From: Branchiostoma floridae
Taxonomy: Eukaryota > Chordata > Leptocardii > Amphioxiformes > Branchiostomatidae
Assembly (NCBI RefSeq): GCF_000003815.2
Contig: NC_049995.1
Location: 11,471,248-11,535,247, forward strand
Direction: 5' to 3'
Length of the DNA stretch: 64,000 nucleotides
The translations under genes were made by a program, and so were the position numbers. Within the stretch, counting starts at the first letter, position 1, and every line of letters starts with the position of its first letter. Shown piece after piece: positions 22,600-37,000 of the stretch. The notes under the pieces were generated by a model. The model had not been told where the DNA came from. It ran no database searches and worked only from the letters and a program-made list of their open reading frames with translations.

Positions 22600-24500
22600 T
22601 GAAATAAACTACACCACACCAGTGATGGGTTTTTAATTGTATTTTTACCTTTCTGGCAAGATTGGCGAGACAAAGAACGTCACGAGGCAACAACATGGCA
22701 AAAGCAACATACGAAATGCGAGGACTTACACTAGCTACAAAATAAGTACAAGAACAGTGTCTGTGAAGTTATAAAACTTTCCACATTTACATGTACATCT
22801 TACAATTACATGTAGGCAATATGTATTAGTAACTAATAATAGCATCAACAATACACCCCAAAACATGTTACAAAAGCTTTCTATCATGGAATGATCTATT
22901 TAACATCAAATCGTTTGTAGCTATGCAATTCCAAAAACAGTAGTGGCAAAAGTACTTGTAGATTAAGACAGCTCCTTTGAAAGATAATACTCGTACATGT
23001 ATACAACTACACCAACACCTAGATAACTTAGCAAACCCTTTTACACCCTCCATAAACTGATGATCCTATTCTGTGCTGATGAAATTGGCGTATGCCATTT
23101 GAAAGTCTTTTCACCAAGAAACTTTGTAGTCATACATATCAGTCTTCTCTACACTGCAAAATACTGGTTTGCAATAGCAAAACCCAATATCATTTACATT
23201 CATTTTTTTTCCAAACTGACATTGTAAAATTACATACTTCAATACACATCGAGTCATGAAGGCATTAGTGAATAGTCACATTTGGTTAAGTAATATGAAC
23301 TCTCGTAATACCATCTGAAAAATACTGGTTTGCGATAGCCAAACCAATATCATTTACTTTCTTGTCCAAACTGACTTTATAAAAATTAGATATTTCAATG
23401 TAGTGTTGAGTCAAGAAGGCATTTGTGAATAGTCACATTAGGTTTGTGTTAGGTTAGAACTTAATACCACCGTATGCCATAATACCGCCATATGAGAAAA
23501 AATACATGATGTTCCAATGCAGCATCAGTAATTCTGAGGTACATGCACTTCAGATATTTATAAGTGTTCAAGACAATCTTGAAAAGGCCCCAATAACAAT
23601 GTATTATAGATGTGGCAGTGTTATGGCACCCAGTGAAATTATGATAGTTGTTGTTAGATCAACTGATATTAGAACCTTTTTAAACAACCAGAAGTAAAGT
23701 GCCTGCCAACTTTGGGTTGTATAAAAAGATAATCTTTCACCAAGGCACCACCAGTAGCTAAGTTCATATGCTACTACTCTCTAGTGTTAGTCCATCAAGA
23801 TTACAAATAATGTACTTCACATGATCACAAAATAAGTTCATTGTCTACAAAATTGATTCACTTCTTGTGACACAAATCCTTACCTAAAACAAAAAAGTTG
23901 CCTCTTCTAGAGTATCTAAATGCTCAACTTCACAATTAAAAATGCTAAAAGTGTACGTAAATCTAGTTCACCTTTATCCACGGGGTAACATATCCATTTT
24001 AAAAAGCATGGTTCCAAATTGCAATTTTTTCACGGTGGTTTTAGTTTGTGGTGAAGCGGCCACCACGAAAACCGCAAAGTTTCTGCATTTAAAGTACTGA
24101 AACCACTGGCCGTTGTATTTGGCATCACCCTGTTCTTAAAAACAACCGTTCGGATATAGGTTACCCCTCGAATAAAGGTGAACTAACCACATAAGCAGAT
24201 GTAAAATTCAGTGTCCAGATCCACTAGTGTCTGGAAATAACCCTGTATGCGAGAAGGCTACTCTGTTCTGTTCTGTTCTGTTCTCCTAGCAGCAAGTTCC
24301 CAGACTGTTCATGATGGCAACAACTCATCAGCTACCTGGAAAGGCAAGAAGTTTCACAACAGTTAATAACAAAATATCTTCAAATGAATTAGGACTAAAA
24401 TTGACATTCCATGTGATAATAAAAAGGGTTATAAAAAAATTTATGTACATGTATTCCTATACAGTAAACAAAAATCCAATTACGCTTACTAGTAAGTAAT
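22600..24500. other. Non-coding region 3' of the Ig gene, with a diverged tandem duplication and M1 fragment
   Basis: 23157-23300 and 23319-23450 are diverged copies of one segment (ATACTGGTTTGC..ATAGC..AACC..AATATCATTTAC). An M1 MITE fragment occupies about 24020-24100 and a (CTGTT)4 repeat lies at 24262-24283. On the minus strand a TTTATT (AATAAA signal) at about 24511 would fit as the polyadenylation signal for the Ig gene ending at 24770. No exon was seen. Confidence 0.4.
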
Positions 24501-24769
24501 ATGATAAAAGTTTATTTTTCAAATTCTTCCCCAAGGGCTAATTGCAGAACTGGTAACATTAAAGGAGACAAATAGTATAGGACAATATAGTATACTCTAG
24601 TCTTAAAGCTAACTCTAAACTAAATGCCATTTTCCGTTAAGCATTATGAGCTATTTTAATTCACCGTTAATCGTAGCCAGCCCACTCTTAACGTTATCGG
24701 TATAATTTGTTCGTGAAGCATTATTGGACGTTTCAATTCTATGTAACACATTATTTACCCCTTTACCTG

Positions 24770-25065
24770 TTAAGCTTCTTCTGCATTCTTCAAAGGCACA
24801 TCCTCCATCTCTCCGTTCTTTATGATGGAGGTATCCTTATCTTCCGTTTTCTCGGGCGGGTTTTCAGGGTCCTTGTTCTTCAGCGGTTCCGCTTCGTTCT
24901 CCTCAGCCTTGGTGAAGGTCACGACATCTGGTTTCTTCTCCTGCTGGGGGCCGAATCTCTTGGAGGCACAGTAGGCGCCCACCGCGATGGTGATGAACAA
25001 TGCAAGGAGTCCGATCACGATACCGACGATAGCACCGGTGCCTAGTCCACCTTTTTGTGGTTTTG
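24770..25065 (-). CDS. Ig gene exon 7: membrane helix and cytoplasmic tail
   Basis: Acceptor TTTCAG|CAAAACC. It encodes KPQKGGLGTG, one membrane helix, then YCASKRFG and a charged tail ending DVPLKNAEEA before TAA at 24772-24770. Confidence 0.88.
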
Positions 25066-28000
25066 CTGAAAGTATAGGAAAAACCTAAGTTGGTGCAACT
25101 GTTGTCTTTTATAGCAGGAATTTTTATTGGTGGTTTTATCTAAATATCATAAAGTTCTCTATGAATCAAAATCTTGTTTAACAATAGACTAAACTCATGT
25201 TTGTGGACATCTTGAAGGTACATTTTCATATTTTGAGTCCAGTTACCATAAAGACTGGATAAAACATTCTACAAACATTAGTAGTTGTATGCTTTGAGCT
25301 TTGTCCCAACACAAAATAAACTCTTGCCATGAATTTTTGGTAAATCTCCCAGACCTTCATCAGGTATCGGATTCACTGTACTGACTTTCCAGAAACTGCA
25401 AGCGTGATGACGTCAGGAGTTAATCAAAAGTGGCAGGAAGACATCTTCTGTAGGTTGGCGAGATCGACCGAAAAATATGCGGCAAGTTTAAAATTCCTTA
25501 GTGTTGGAACAAAGCTCAAGTTGTACAACAATGGATTCTACCATGTTGAAGACAGATGAATACTCAATTCAAACACTAATAGTTCTGCACAAAACAATAC
25601 CTACCACCTCTACCTTTTCCGTCATCCTTCCCATCAGTCTTCATGTCTCCTGTCGGCTCAGGTGCGGCACTTGGCGCTGGGGTGGGGGCATCAGCTGTAT
25701 CAAAATGGTAATCAACTTGAATAACTGTGGCAACAACCTCTTCATGCTTTTTTTTATCAATTCAAACTGTTCAACAACAGCGTTAATTTAGGGTTGAAAG
25801 TGAAACATTGTCATTACAGGCACTAGGGCTGAGTATCGGTACAGCGTACCGGTACACTACCGTTTTTTTCTTACTGGACCGGTCCAGAAAAACTGGACCT
25901 GAAAAAATTAGGTGGACTGGATGTTGGACCGATTAGAAAATGAACAGATAATTTTATCAGGCATTCACACGTTTTGGTGGCACTTGCAGGTGGAAGAAAA
26001 TAACAGGAGTGAAGTAGAGTAGAGTTTATAGTAATTTCTACCAAGTTTTACAGCCAATTGTACAGGACTGGTGCAGTTAGCATTGTAGGATTTTAAAACG
26101 CCAGTGTAAGTCTAATACTCCACCAAACAGGTTTCTTTGTAGCGAAATGGACCATTGGTATGAGTCATACTGAATCAGGTCCAGGTTCAGGTCCGGACCT
26201 GGACCTGATCCTCTGGACCTGAACAGGACCTGGACCTGAATTTTCTGTTCCGGTACTCACCCCTAACAGGCACATTTGGGCTAGAAACGTTTACACAATT
26301 TCTGGATTTAAACTAGACGTGTTGAAGTTTGTCCAGACAATAACATTAGTCCGCTTTTGTGTTATACTAATACTAATAGAGATGAAGTAGTTGAAAAGAG
26401 TTTGTAAAATATCTGGTGACTTGGGGAAAAATTGTTGTTACTGTACTCACTCATTTTCATAGTGACATTTGGTGTTGGTGTGGTTGGGGCAGCGGTTGTG
26501 GGGTCTGAAAAAATAAAATAAAACGTGTTAGAATTAATTTCTCTATGATGTTACAGTTACTAGTTAGTGGAAGAGGGAGGGTCAAGAAGTATGAGGGTAA
26601 GTAATGGTGGTACTAGTAACAAGGAGGAGGGAGAAAAAGTGAAAGATCTTATTCCAGTACAGCTCACCTTAAGAGTTATTCTTCCACTAGTTGTGACAAA
26701 GAAGACAGACATTACGTACAGTATTAATAGTTCACTGTAACAGGGAAATCCCCCTAGCTCTTTTTGACAAGCATAATGAACATTGGACCATGGCTAAATG
26801 GCGTGCATGTTGGGTGAGTAGCAATAGCTAGGAGACAAACAAGCGTCTTCTTGGTCCCATAGCATGACCGCTAACCACAGAACTATGCATGCTACTTCGA
26901 ATCACAACCCCTTTGCTTTACTAGCTAATCTCCAAACACACCCTACGATAGCATAAGATAGCATCAAAAGCTGACAAAGGAGTAAAGCCAGCCTAGGAGT
27001 GTGTATGGCAACCAGAGGATTTGCAACAGAATACACTGGTCAAAGGCTATGATCAGACAATCATTGGCTCTGGTTGCCATACACACTTCTAAGCCAGCAA
27101 GACTCCTTTGCAAGCTTTTGATACTATCTTACATGTATACCATAGGATGTGCTTCGAGATCATTTACTAGCGTCTTCTACTGTAGTCTCCAAGCAGAGGT
27201 TGGTACGGGATTTTCCCTACCAAGCTCTGCTTGGAGAGTACTTCAACAGTGGAATACTGGATGCCGTAGTACTCACATGAAACAGAAACAGCGATGTCTT
27301 GCGTTTGTGCCATCCCAACTCCGTTATCTGCAGAACACGTGTAAGTTCCCGTGGAAACCCGTGAAATGTTGCTGAAGGTGAGAGTTCCCACGGCCGCGTC
27401 TGCCACGGCTGCGTCGAGAGAGCTTCCGTCGCTTTTCGACCAGGTGAACGTTGGGGCGGGGATCCCGTCAGCGGCGCAGGTCAGCGTCAGGTCATCGCCT
27501 TCATTGACAGCGTAAGAGGAGGCTGTCACACCGGTTATAGTGGGCTGGTCTGAAAGAGGAAGTTAGAAAATTAAAATCCTTCCCTCAGCTTTCAGTGTTC
27601 AGTGGCAGTGCCCGTCTCCCTTTCTTTACCCCTTAGCCAGGCTTTTAGCCAGGCATGCGTCAACGCGTCATCTGGACGCACTTTTCTTAGAATAACAAGA
27701 AATTTGACCTCTGGACGCCCTGGCACTGAGGAGAAAATCCACTGACAAGCATGAAATTCTGATTGACCAGGGATGCTACCAGGTCATCTGTGGTCACAGT
27801 CGTCTAATTTGACCTCTGTAACAGCATTTTTGCCTTATAGGATACCTTAGAATGCACTATTTTAATTTAAAATCATCAAAAACTCTGCACCATGGAAGGT
27901 GGATGCCCCCGGACCCCTCTACAATAGTCACTAACCGCGACTCACCAATAAATTTGGACTCCCTATAATAAAATCCTAGCTAAAAGCCTGCCCTTAGCTC

Positions 28001-31000
28001 ACACTGGGCACTACAGCATGAGGGAAGTAGAGTTTATAGTCATTTCCAATAAGTAACTACAACAAGATAGTATTGTAAAATGCAAGTGGGAGTCAGATCC
28101 TCCACTAAACAGATTCCTTTGTAGCAAAATTGGCCATTGTTTTCAGAATCATCCAATTAAAACTTTTCTTAGACAAGATCTAAGGTCCAGGTTCTAGTCC
28201 GGACCTGGAGCTGATCCTCTGGACCTGAACTGGTCCTTTAGCCAAATTTTCTGTACCTTTTAATTAACATGAAACAAAAATATAAACTCAACTCACAGGT
28301 GACTACGAGGGTTGCGATTGAATCCAAGACAGTTCCATCATCATAGCTGGGCTGGAACTCGTATTGCCCTGCGTCTTCTTTGTTCACATTCAGAATCTTC
28401 AGGGTAGCAATCCCTTCGATCTCAAATTTTCCCTGGAATTGATTTGAACAAAGATAGTTTATACACGGTAAAAACTACTTGAATGATTCATCTTCAGGTT
28501 GGTAAATAAATGCTTAACAAGGTTCTTTGCACAACCAGGAGCTTGTGTGTAGCTCTATTTCCCACTGCTAGGTGGCACTGCAGTGGGAACGGGAAGGCTG
28601 CAGTCCCCAACATGACTAAGTTTGTATCCCCCTCATCATGAGTCATGATTTTCTTACTGGCAGGTAAACATCTCTTGGTTGTGTGCAAAGAACTTCATAA
28701 ACCATGCATGAATATGGCAAACAAACTCTTGCCATAGAGCCGACTAGTAGGAAAACTAATGTTGTGTTTTCTACCAGGGTTCTTTTTATAGAGTTTAGCC
28801 ATGAACAAACCTGGGTGTCAACATAGATGGGGCTAAGCTTTGGTGGCTCTGTCTGTATCTGTATCTATATAGCCGGTATAACCGCCATTCGGCGTAACAC
28901 ACCAGCTTCGCAGGCACGCGGCGCGGTAGCAGCTGGTTATATTACACTGAACGATCCGTCACACCTAACTTTTGCACATCTAACTGCAAGCGTTCTTTAA
29001 AACTATCCAGAGAAGATGCCCCTACTGTACTTGGTGATAACAAATTCCAATCTACGATAGTTCTGGGAAAATACGAATTTTTGAACACATCAATCCTAGC
29101 TTGGAAACTCTGGTACTTGAAGTCATGGCTGTTTCTTGTTCTTTTTTGAGCTGGTATTAGATACTTATCAGTCGGTACGTCCACTAGCTTATTGGTCATT
29201 TTGTACATCATGCAAAGTCTGGACATTTTCCTTCTGTCTTCAAGTGATGTCCACTGTAGATCTGTTTTCATTTTGGTAACACTAGCATCCCTGTTGTAGT
29301 TGTTTGTACAGAATCGGGCAGCTTGGTTCTGTACCCTTTCAAGTTTATCTTTGTCTTTCTTTGTATACGGATCCCATACTGGCTCTGTATGTATTATCAC
29401 TTTTTCTATTGAAACAGCAATAAGCACATTTTGGAAAATGATTCTACAATGTTTTAGGAGATAAAATATTTTATGTTCTTCGCTAGTAGCTGAGACCTCA
29501 CTACTCGGGCTTGCTGGTTTTTCGCTAGGATTGGTCAGGGAACCAAGAACACACCATTTTTCCTGTAGGCGTAACAAATAACATCTTGTAATTTAAAAAC
29601 AGAACTGACTTCATAGCCAGGAAATGGTGAGGCATCTCCCCCGCCGGCTCGTTGGATGAGTCCGGCACTGGGCAGCTTTCTCCAGATCTCAAATATCTGG
29701 GAAGCTCCATCGTCGTCCATCTGCCATTCTAGCAGCGCCGTTCCGCCAACTTCTGCAGTCACGTTTCCGGGTTCACTGGTGAAGGAGGGGATCGCTGTAG
29801 GGAAGACAACACAGTCAATTTACTATTGTGTAAACGGGGCCAGCCCGTTTAGACTAAGTAGTTTGTATCCTAGGCTAGAGTGACGGTAATTAGCTAATGT
29901 GCCTAGCAACGGCCGGACTCCTCTCAGTACTCTGATATCCTCCGTCAGCTGGCCGAAGGAGGCCCATTGTGGGAGATCGGATAACCACTGCAATTAAGCT
30001 AGCCGGCACTGGCCGCAGAGGTCAAATACCAGGGTTAATAGGATAAGGGTTAAGGAACTTTGTGAATAACGGACAAACGCACGCAGAACTTGTGTTAGGA
30101 TAACTATTGAAGGTGATTATGTGACCGATGTTGTTACTAATACTAGTAGTAGTGTTAGTCTCGACTTTGACTTAAGATGGCCCGACTTTGTAACTCGACC
30201 GGAGCCACATGATTGACACCTTTGTCTGGTATCCCACGTCCGATATCTCGGTCACTGTGAATGGAATGTACGGAGTCCCGGACCGGCTGGAAGATGAGTT
30301 GATGTATAGCTTAGTAACCACGCCGGATCCCTAGTTACCGATCGATGATGTAACCCACATAGAAAACTCCAATGTTAGCGAAACTACGGGACGTTTCCCG
30401 GTTGAAACATGACAGAATTGTTGTGAGAAGCTGTACTCATAGTTTAGGATAGCAATGGCGACTGACAGAAGTCGGATTCGAATGTTAATAAGATTTCTTT
30501 GTGATGTACAGTGTTCTAGAGTGTCAGAATACCTGTTGCTCCTTCCCTCTCTCAGAGTTGGTACAGTCCAGAAAGTTTGACAGCTGCATTCGAACTTGCA
30601 TTATAAAGTTTTGGCCGGTTGTGCCCAAAGCAGTTCCAAGGGGGTGAGTAGCCCGAGGGCTGACCGAGGCATAAGTTCACGACCCCTCCGGTCTGACCCT
30701 CAGGTGAAGCCTCCGAGGAGCTTTTTAATACGAAATTTGCTGGTTTCCTCACGCTTTGCCATTCAATGTCACTTGAGTTCCGGACTTCTGAGAAGTTATT
30801 AGCCCACATTAACATGTTTCCCGGGCCAATCAGATTCTAAGGATTCGCATAAGATTAACCGTATTTGGTCTTGGCCCAACCCAAAATTTAGAAGATAAAA
30901 AGGAGACACTCGATTCAGAGAGTGCAGTTTCGTGCCGTAGCAGTCGTTTCGTGCCGAGAAAGGTAGCGGCCTCGGGCCGTGGCAGTTTTGCCACGTGCCG

Positions 31001-34000
31001 AAAGAAGTTGTGGAAAGATCTGGACAGTTTGGACTTCAGTGACGGACAGTAAGATCTGGACTTTGCCAACTGAGAGTGAAGAGTACTTCTGATTGTTACC
31101 ACCGACGGCCATCACCAGTTGAGTTGTGAATAAAGTCGATCTCGAGAGAACTTGAACTTCGCCTTGCCTCAATCACTTCGGACATCATAGCAGGGTCCAA
31201 GCTAAGTCTTGGCACTCTCACAATTGGAAATGCAATTATTTTCGTGGTAGAAGGGAAAACAATTTTTTTGCAGTGTTTGAAGTAAAAGCAACCATACTGT
31301 AAATTTATAGAGCTTGTGGTGTCATAAAGTTGTAGTCTGGTGGAATATACTAAAATATAAGTACCGGTATACTGGAAAAGCAATATACAGTATATGAATT
31401 TGTTCTCTGGTGGAATTTACTTGAACATACAGCTATAAACTGGAAATGCATAGAGCCTGTGGTGTCATGAATTTCTACTTTAGTGTGAGGTCATCTCAAA
31501 TTCATTAACCTGCTGCGAACATTTGAGGAAGTACTGATTTTGTCATTTTAATATGTAGCGTTACAAGGATATGCAATTACTAGCAACTCTACTCTACTCT
31601 CCAAGCAGAGGTTTGCATCCAGCAGCAGTGTTTTTTCATGTTTTCAGGTTTTTTTGTTGGGCTTTCTACATATGTATTTTGTCTCAAACGTCTATGAAGA
31701 AAACAGTACAAAATAGAAAGCCTTACAAAAACATTTAAAAACAAAAAACAACCGGAGCCGAACCTCATTGCTTGGAGAGTAGGACTAGGAGTCACTGTCC
31801 TGATGGGACATTTGGAAAAAACCTCCACTCAAAATTGGAAGAGGCTGAGACTACTTGGAATAAGTGAATCAGTCTACATGCACTAGCATTTTGACAGATA
31901 ATCTTGTCATAATTAAATCAGTACATTTTCTCCTAGGCAAAAATAACTATCTTGGCAGTAACAAATCCTCCCCTTGTCTGGATACACAATGACTGTTTTT
32001 GACATCAATGGCTCTGAGTGATCCCGGATTTACCATGCAATCAACGAACACAAAACTCTGGGGTAAAACATCAACAGTGCTATTTACCCACCACAGAAAA
32101 TGGTAGCTTCTTTTGCCTGCAGCAATTCAAACTTTTGTTTGTCTGATTTGAGCCGACAAAGCACACAAATGTAGTTGTGCAACTACAACAGTGCCAGATA
32201 TTAACAAGAGTTCGTAGACCTCAGGCCTGCATGAAATGTATTGGGTTTCTGTAGACCTATTGTGTATTTTTGCCTTTTTGTCTGTGGTACGTGGTTGGAA
32301 AAATGAGCTTTTTACCGTGTTGGTTGTGCACCATGCAAAAGTCTGACTCTGAAATTCCATTTTCTGAATTTGTAAGTTTGGACATGGATGAACATTACTT
32401 ATTTTGGATTTCTTAAGTATGTAACCAACCACAGTACTTTGAAGTTGTTGAGACGCTACCTTTTTTTGTCTCAGATGGCCCATGCACATGTAGTTACTCT
32501 GTCACATGATATACTACTAATATCTTCCTATTTCAATGTACTGACCTAATGCAGCTGCTAAGTCTCCTTGGTTTGTGTTCTTCCAATGATATTCATTAAA
32601 GATTTATTTCTGGGGTGTTATTCACTTGACATCGGAATGTTACTTGCATAATTTGACCAATGATACTTTTATCTGTAGTTCCATAGACATTAGACAATAT
32701 GAATAGTGGTAGCCCCCATGCAGCAGCAACAGTTAGTCCCCAGGGTGGTATGATATTTTCATTCAATCCATCCAACCCAAACCTAAATCTCCTGTAGTAT
32801 CTAAGCCAAATTTAACAGCATAATTTACTATGAAAAATGTCCTTGTCAATCCCATTTATAGATGGCAAGCTGCTGGCAATGGAAGCTTTGAAAAGTTCAG
32901 AAGCTGTTGTAGTCAGAGCAAACACCCAGCAAACATCCCCGCAAACCAATGAGCAGTTGCTTAGAAGGGGAATTTCATCATATATTTGCCGCGACAAAAT
33001 GCAACAAACGATTCTGAATTTAAAACAGAACAAAGCTAAGCCTCCACCACTTAACCCTGCCTGTACCATAGATTAAGCAGGCCCAAAAACCAAGCGAATA
33101 TGACTAGCCCAAAACAACAAATTACCTGTATACAGTATGGAAATGGCATTACCAAAGAAACAAAAAGAAACACAGGACAAATCATACACATACCTTTCTC
33201 TTATGCCCACACTCTATACAGTTCTCCTCCACATTAGAAAATTGCATCTTCTTCTGTTTAAGTTCAACTTCAACCATGATTGCCAACAGGGTAAAGGAAC
33301 TTGTACCGAAACTTAAAACTCAGTACTATACAGCTCTAGAAACACCACAAAGAGTAATAAGCAAACTCCAATTATACCTGACCAACAGATATATAATCTT
33401 GTACACTCCCGTCATCTGGCAAACTGTCAGTGCCACTAAGACTGGGGATACAAAGTAACCTGATACATTGAAGGTGGCCCAGGCCAGATGATGGTTCTAC
33501 ACCCAACCATAATCTGTTTTTAAAACCAAGCAGATATTGGGGGGATGCCCCAACCACACAAAAACAGGGTCAACCTATACAGTATCAAGTTCAAGCACTA
33601 GGAGGCCCAAAATCAAACCTGACCACCAGGACACCACAAACAACTCACGTACCAAATAGCAACACAATGGTACCTTGCGTTCCGGAGATACAGCGCACGC
33701 CCCGTGCCCGCACAAAAGGTAACCTAAAATGTCAAGTTCAAGCACCAAGGGCGCCAAAATCAAAATTGAGCATTATTCAGCTACCGCCGACACATGTGCC
33801 AAATATCATCGCGCCAGCACCAGCCGTTCAGAAGATATAACTCCGGAAACACCCCTCCCGGACACAAAATTCGACCTGCCGGGTCAAGTTCAAACGCGAC
33901 AAGGCCCAAAGTCAATCCTAGGCAACAGGCAACAACCCCCCACCCATGCACCAAAAATCGTCGCAATCGCGCGTATCGTTCCGGACACACAGCGCCAAAA

Positions 34001-37000
34001 GTGCCCCAAAAACACCAAAAATGCCACCTGCAATGTCAAGTTCAAACGCCAGGAGGCCCAAAATCAAACCTGAGTGTTAGGCTACCACCCCCAACCCACG
34101 TACCAAAAATCGTCGTGCTCGCACCATCCGTTCACGAGATACAGCGCCCTACATCCCCGGCTACCGAAAAGTTCCCACCAGCATCAAAACCATACCTGCA
34201 TACATGCAGGTAATAATAGTCAAACCTCAGACTATGGATCATGCAATTTGCTAGATATTGTAGTAGTGTAATGTGGCTTTATTACAGCTCATGTGTTTTA
34301 GCCATTCAAGTCAACCTACTTTTTTTCATAACTTATAGGATAAGTGTGTTGGGTTCTTTTATGTGCAGAGGTTGAACACTTGAGGTTTGTGCCTGAATAA
34401 GGGATCTTTACCATCTAAAATGATGAATACAATCCCTTACAACATGTTTGAGCTGTGGCTGACCCTGGGATTGAACTCCAACCCACAGATCCACAAAATT
34501 TGATGCAGATGGCCAAACAGAGGGATTACGCTACCACTTGCGCCACAGGGGCATGACTCAATAGAATGCAACAAATGTTTCTTTTTGCCAGTAACTGTTT
34601 CAAATCTTTGTTTAATTAACGAAACACATAATGTAAATGCATGGTCGTATTGGATTAATTTTGCCGGTAGCGGAAAAATTGAATTTTTGGGTGGTTTTAA
34701 GTTTGCAGTAGCGCCATAGACTGTAGCAACATAATATAATGGATAAATGTTTGCGGTGGTATTAAGTTCGCAAACAATTCTGCATTCTGCCTGTGTATAC
34801 ACAATCTCTCGCTGGCTGGGGTTAATGACCCCCTTCCCTCCCCTTGGGCGGTAACTGTAGGGCCAGCCAGTAGGAGCAATTTTAGTCAGGATAAAGAAAC
34901 ACACAAACAATTCGGAAACCATTAAAATGCAACAAAGGAAGATTACATGAAAGGCAATTATTAACATGTTTATACCTGTAGGCTGTATGCTAGAAATTAT
35001 AAAACTATTGAAACTACCTTGTAGCAAACAAATGCTGAATAGTGAATACAGAACGATAAGACCACAATTATACATTGTATGCAGTTCAGGTACTTGCAGA
35101 CATGTACTCAAGCTTAGTAATAGTAGTCGTAGGTTGTACCAGTATTTATTTTACAATCATTTCTGTTCTATTTCTGAGAAACGTGTGGTACCCAATCAAC
35201 AATGCTTAATGAACTAACCCCAAGCCTTACAGTTTACACACCAACCAACTGCAAAGGTTAGGAATGTTTGTTCATAAAGGTGGGACCCTAAATCATTTAG
35301 TGTCGGCTCCCACAGGGGTTCAGGTGTGGGACCCTTTGTAATTGCAGACTTAGGCACGATCTACACACAGTTTTTCCCGATATCGGCGAGCCTGTAACCT
35401 CTCGCCGACAGCTTTTTTTCATCTTCTAGATGGAACTACTATATCGCCATTACGATATCGGGAAAATTTCTCCCGAAAGGTCCGGACCATTCGTACGATA
35501 CTTTACCGATAGCTTAGCAGGTACGAAGCTTGGTACTCATTTTCACCTGAGGGAAGTGAGAACAGACGTGTAAAGTGCCTTTCCCAAGGGCACAAGATCA
35601 GTTGCAATCAACGGATTTGAGAACAGAACTTCTGGGTTATGAATGAAACACCCTGTTGATTGCGCCAAATGACCAGGCCCACAATACTGTAAATGCAGAA
35701 ATGTTCGCGGTGGATTAATGTTCGCGGGATTTCGGGGTGACCACTTCACCGCGAACTTAAAACCACCGCGAATATCTTTCTATTATGGTATTAGACTACA
35801 GTCTATGGTGTTACCGCGAAATTAAATCCACCGCGAAAAGTCCGTTTTCCCACTACCGCGAAATTAAATCCCCGCAAACTTAAATGCATTTACAGTACTT
35901 CATGTGGGGGTGGGTATGCCAAGGCCAAACAGTTCACAGTTTGTCAAACAGTTTGTCAACTAATGAACTTGTATGTTAAGTGAATTGTTGACTCCAAACT
36001 GCCATGGTGTCCCTAATTGAAGAAAAGCAGGTGTTTTGCTGCTTGTAAGATCCACAAATCACAGGAATAAAAGTTCCGTAGATAACGTTACAGTACTGGG
36101 CTGTTGTGTTCACTAGAAGCAAAAGTTCCTTGCTAGAAGTAGTTTACCAGTTCATAAGGAAGCGAATATGGGAGCCACAGCAAGCTAAATAAGATTATAA
36201 GCCTAACCACCATACTGGCTCAACTTTGTGATACAAAGTATTTGTCAACAATGCATAATGATGAATTCAGGATGAGTAACATGCAGTGTAGAATTTAAGC
36301 GACCTATTACAGTATTAGGCCTCACAAGTAATTCACCAACAATACTCAACGTTGAATTAGAGTGGGCAGGACACGATTAACAGTGGATTAAAATAGCTCG
36401 CTACTCCTCATTGAAAAAGGCATGCAGTTCCTTATAAAATACTGTAAATGCAGAAACTTTTGCAGTGGTTTAATGTTCGCGGTTTTCGTGGTGGCCACTT
36501 CACTGCAAACTTAAAACTACTACTAGTACTAGTACTACGAACAGTTTTCCATTGCAGTAAAAGACTACAGTGCATAGTGCTACCATGAACTTAAAAGCAC
36601 CACAAAAATTCCCTTTTCCCACTACCACGACTCGAAATTAAATCCCTGCGAACTTAAATGCATTTACAGTAGATTCATTTATGATAAGAGGGAGGGGGGT
36701 TGCACGTTTTTCTGTCTGTTGGAACAGCCACTGCACCCCACGTGGGACCACTTGTGACCCAAATTAATACCCATGCACCCCTGCGGCAACATTCCCCCAA
36801 TTCAGTCGCATTGTCCGCATAATCACCAGGCCTAATCAAACCAAACTGCCTCCATTGTAAATGGCCACTCAAGCCTTTCAGTTCGGAAGACAAATAGACG
36901 ACTTTTTGACAGGAACAGGATTAAAAAAGATTGATAGAGAGAAATGACATATTTCAAATGTGTATGAAATCCGATATTTTCTTGAATTTTTAAAGAAGCC

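Noticed and set aside
32127..32489. 120-codon frame also present at 47562-47909
   Set aside because: Part of the 2-kb repeat; it diverges at the repeat boundary and shows no known domain.
33729..34213. Overlapping 114- and 139-codon frames duplicated at 45743-46227
   Set aside because: Two frames are open in the same 150-bp tandem array and both copies are repeats; no family was recognised.
34437..35111. 224-codon minus-strand open frame
   Set aside because: It spans a SINE and an M1 MITE; its YGATANLKPPK motif recurs in every M1-derived frame, so it is repeat-encoded noise.
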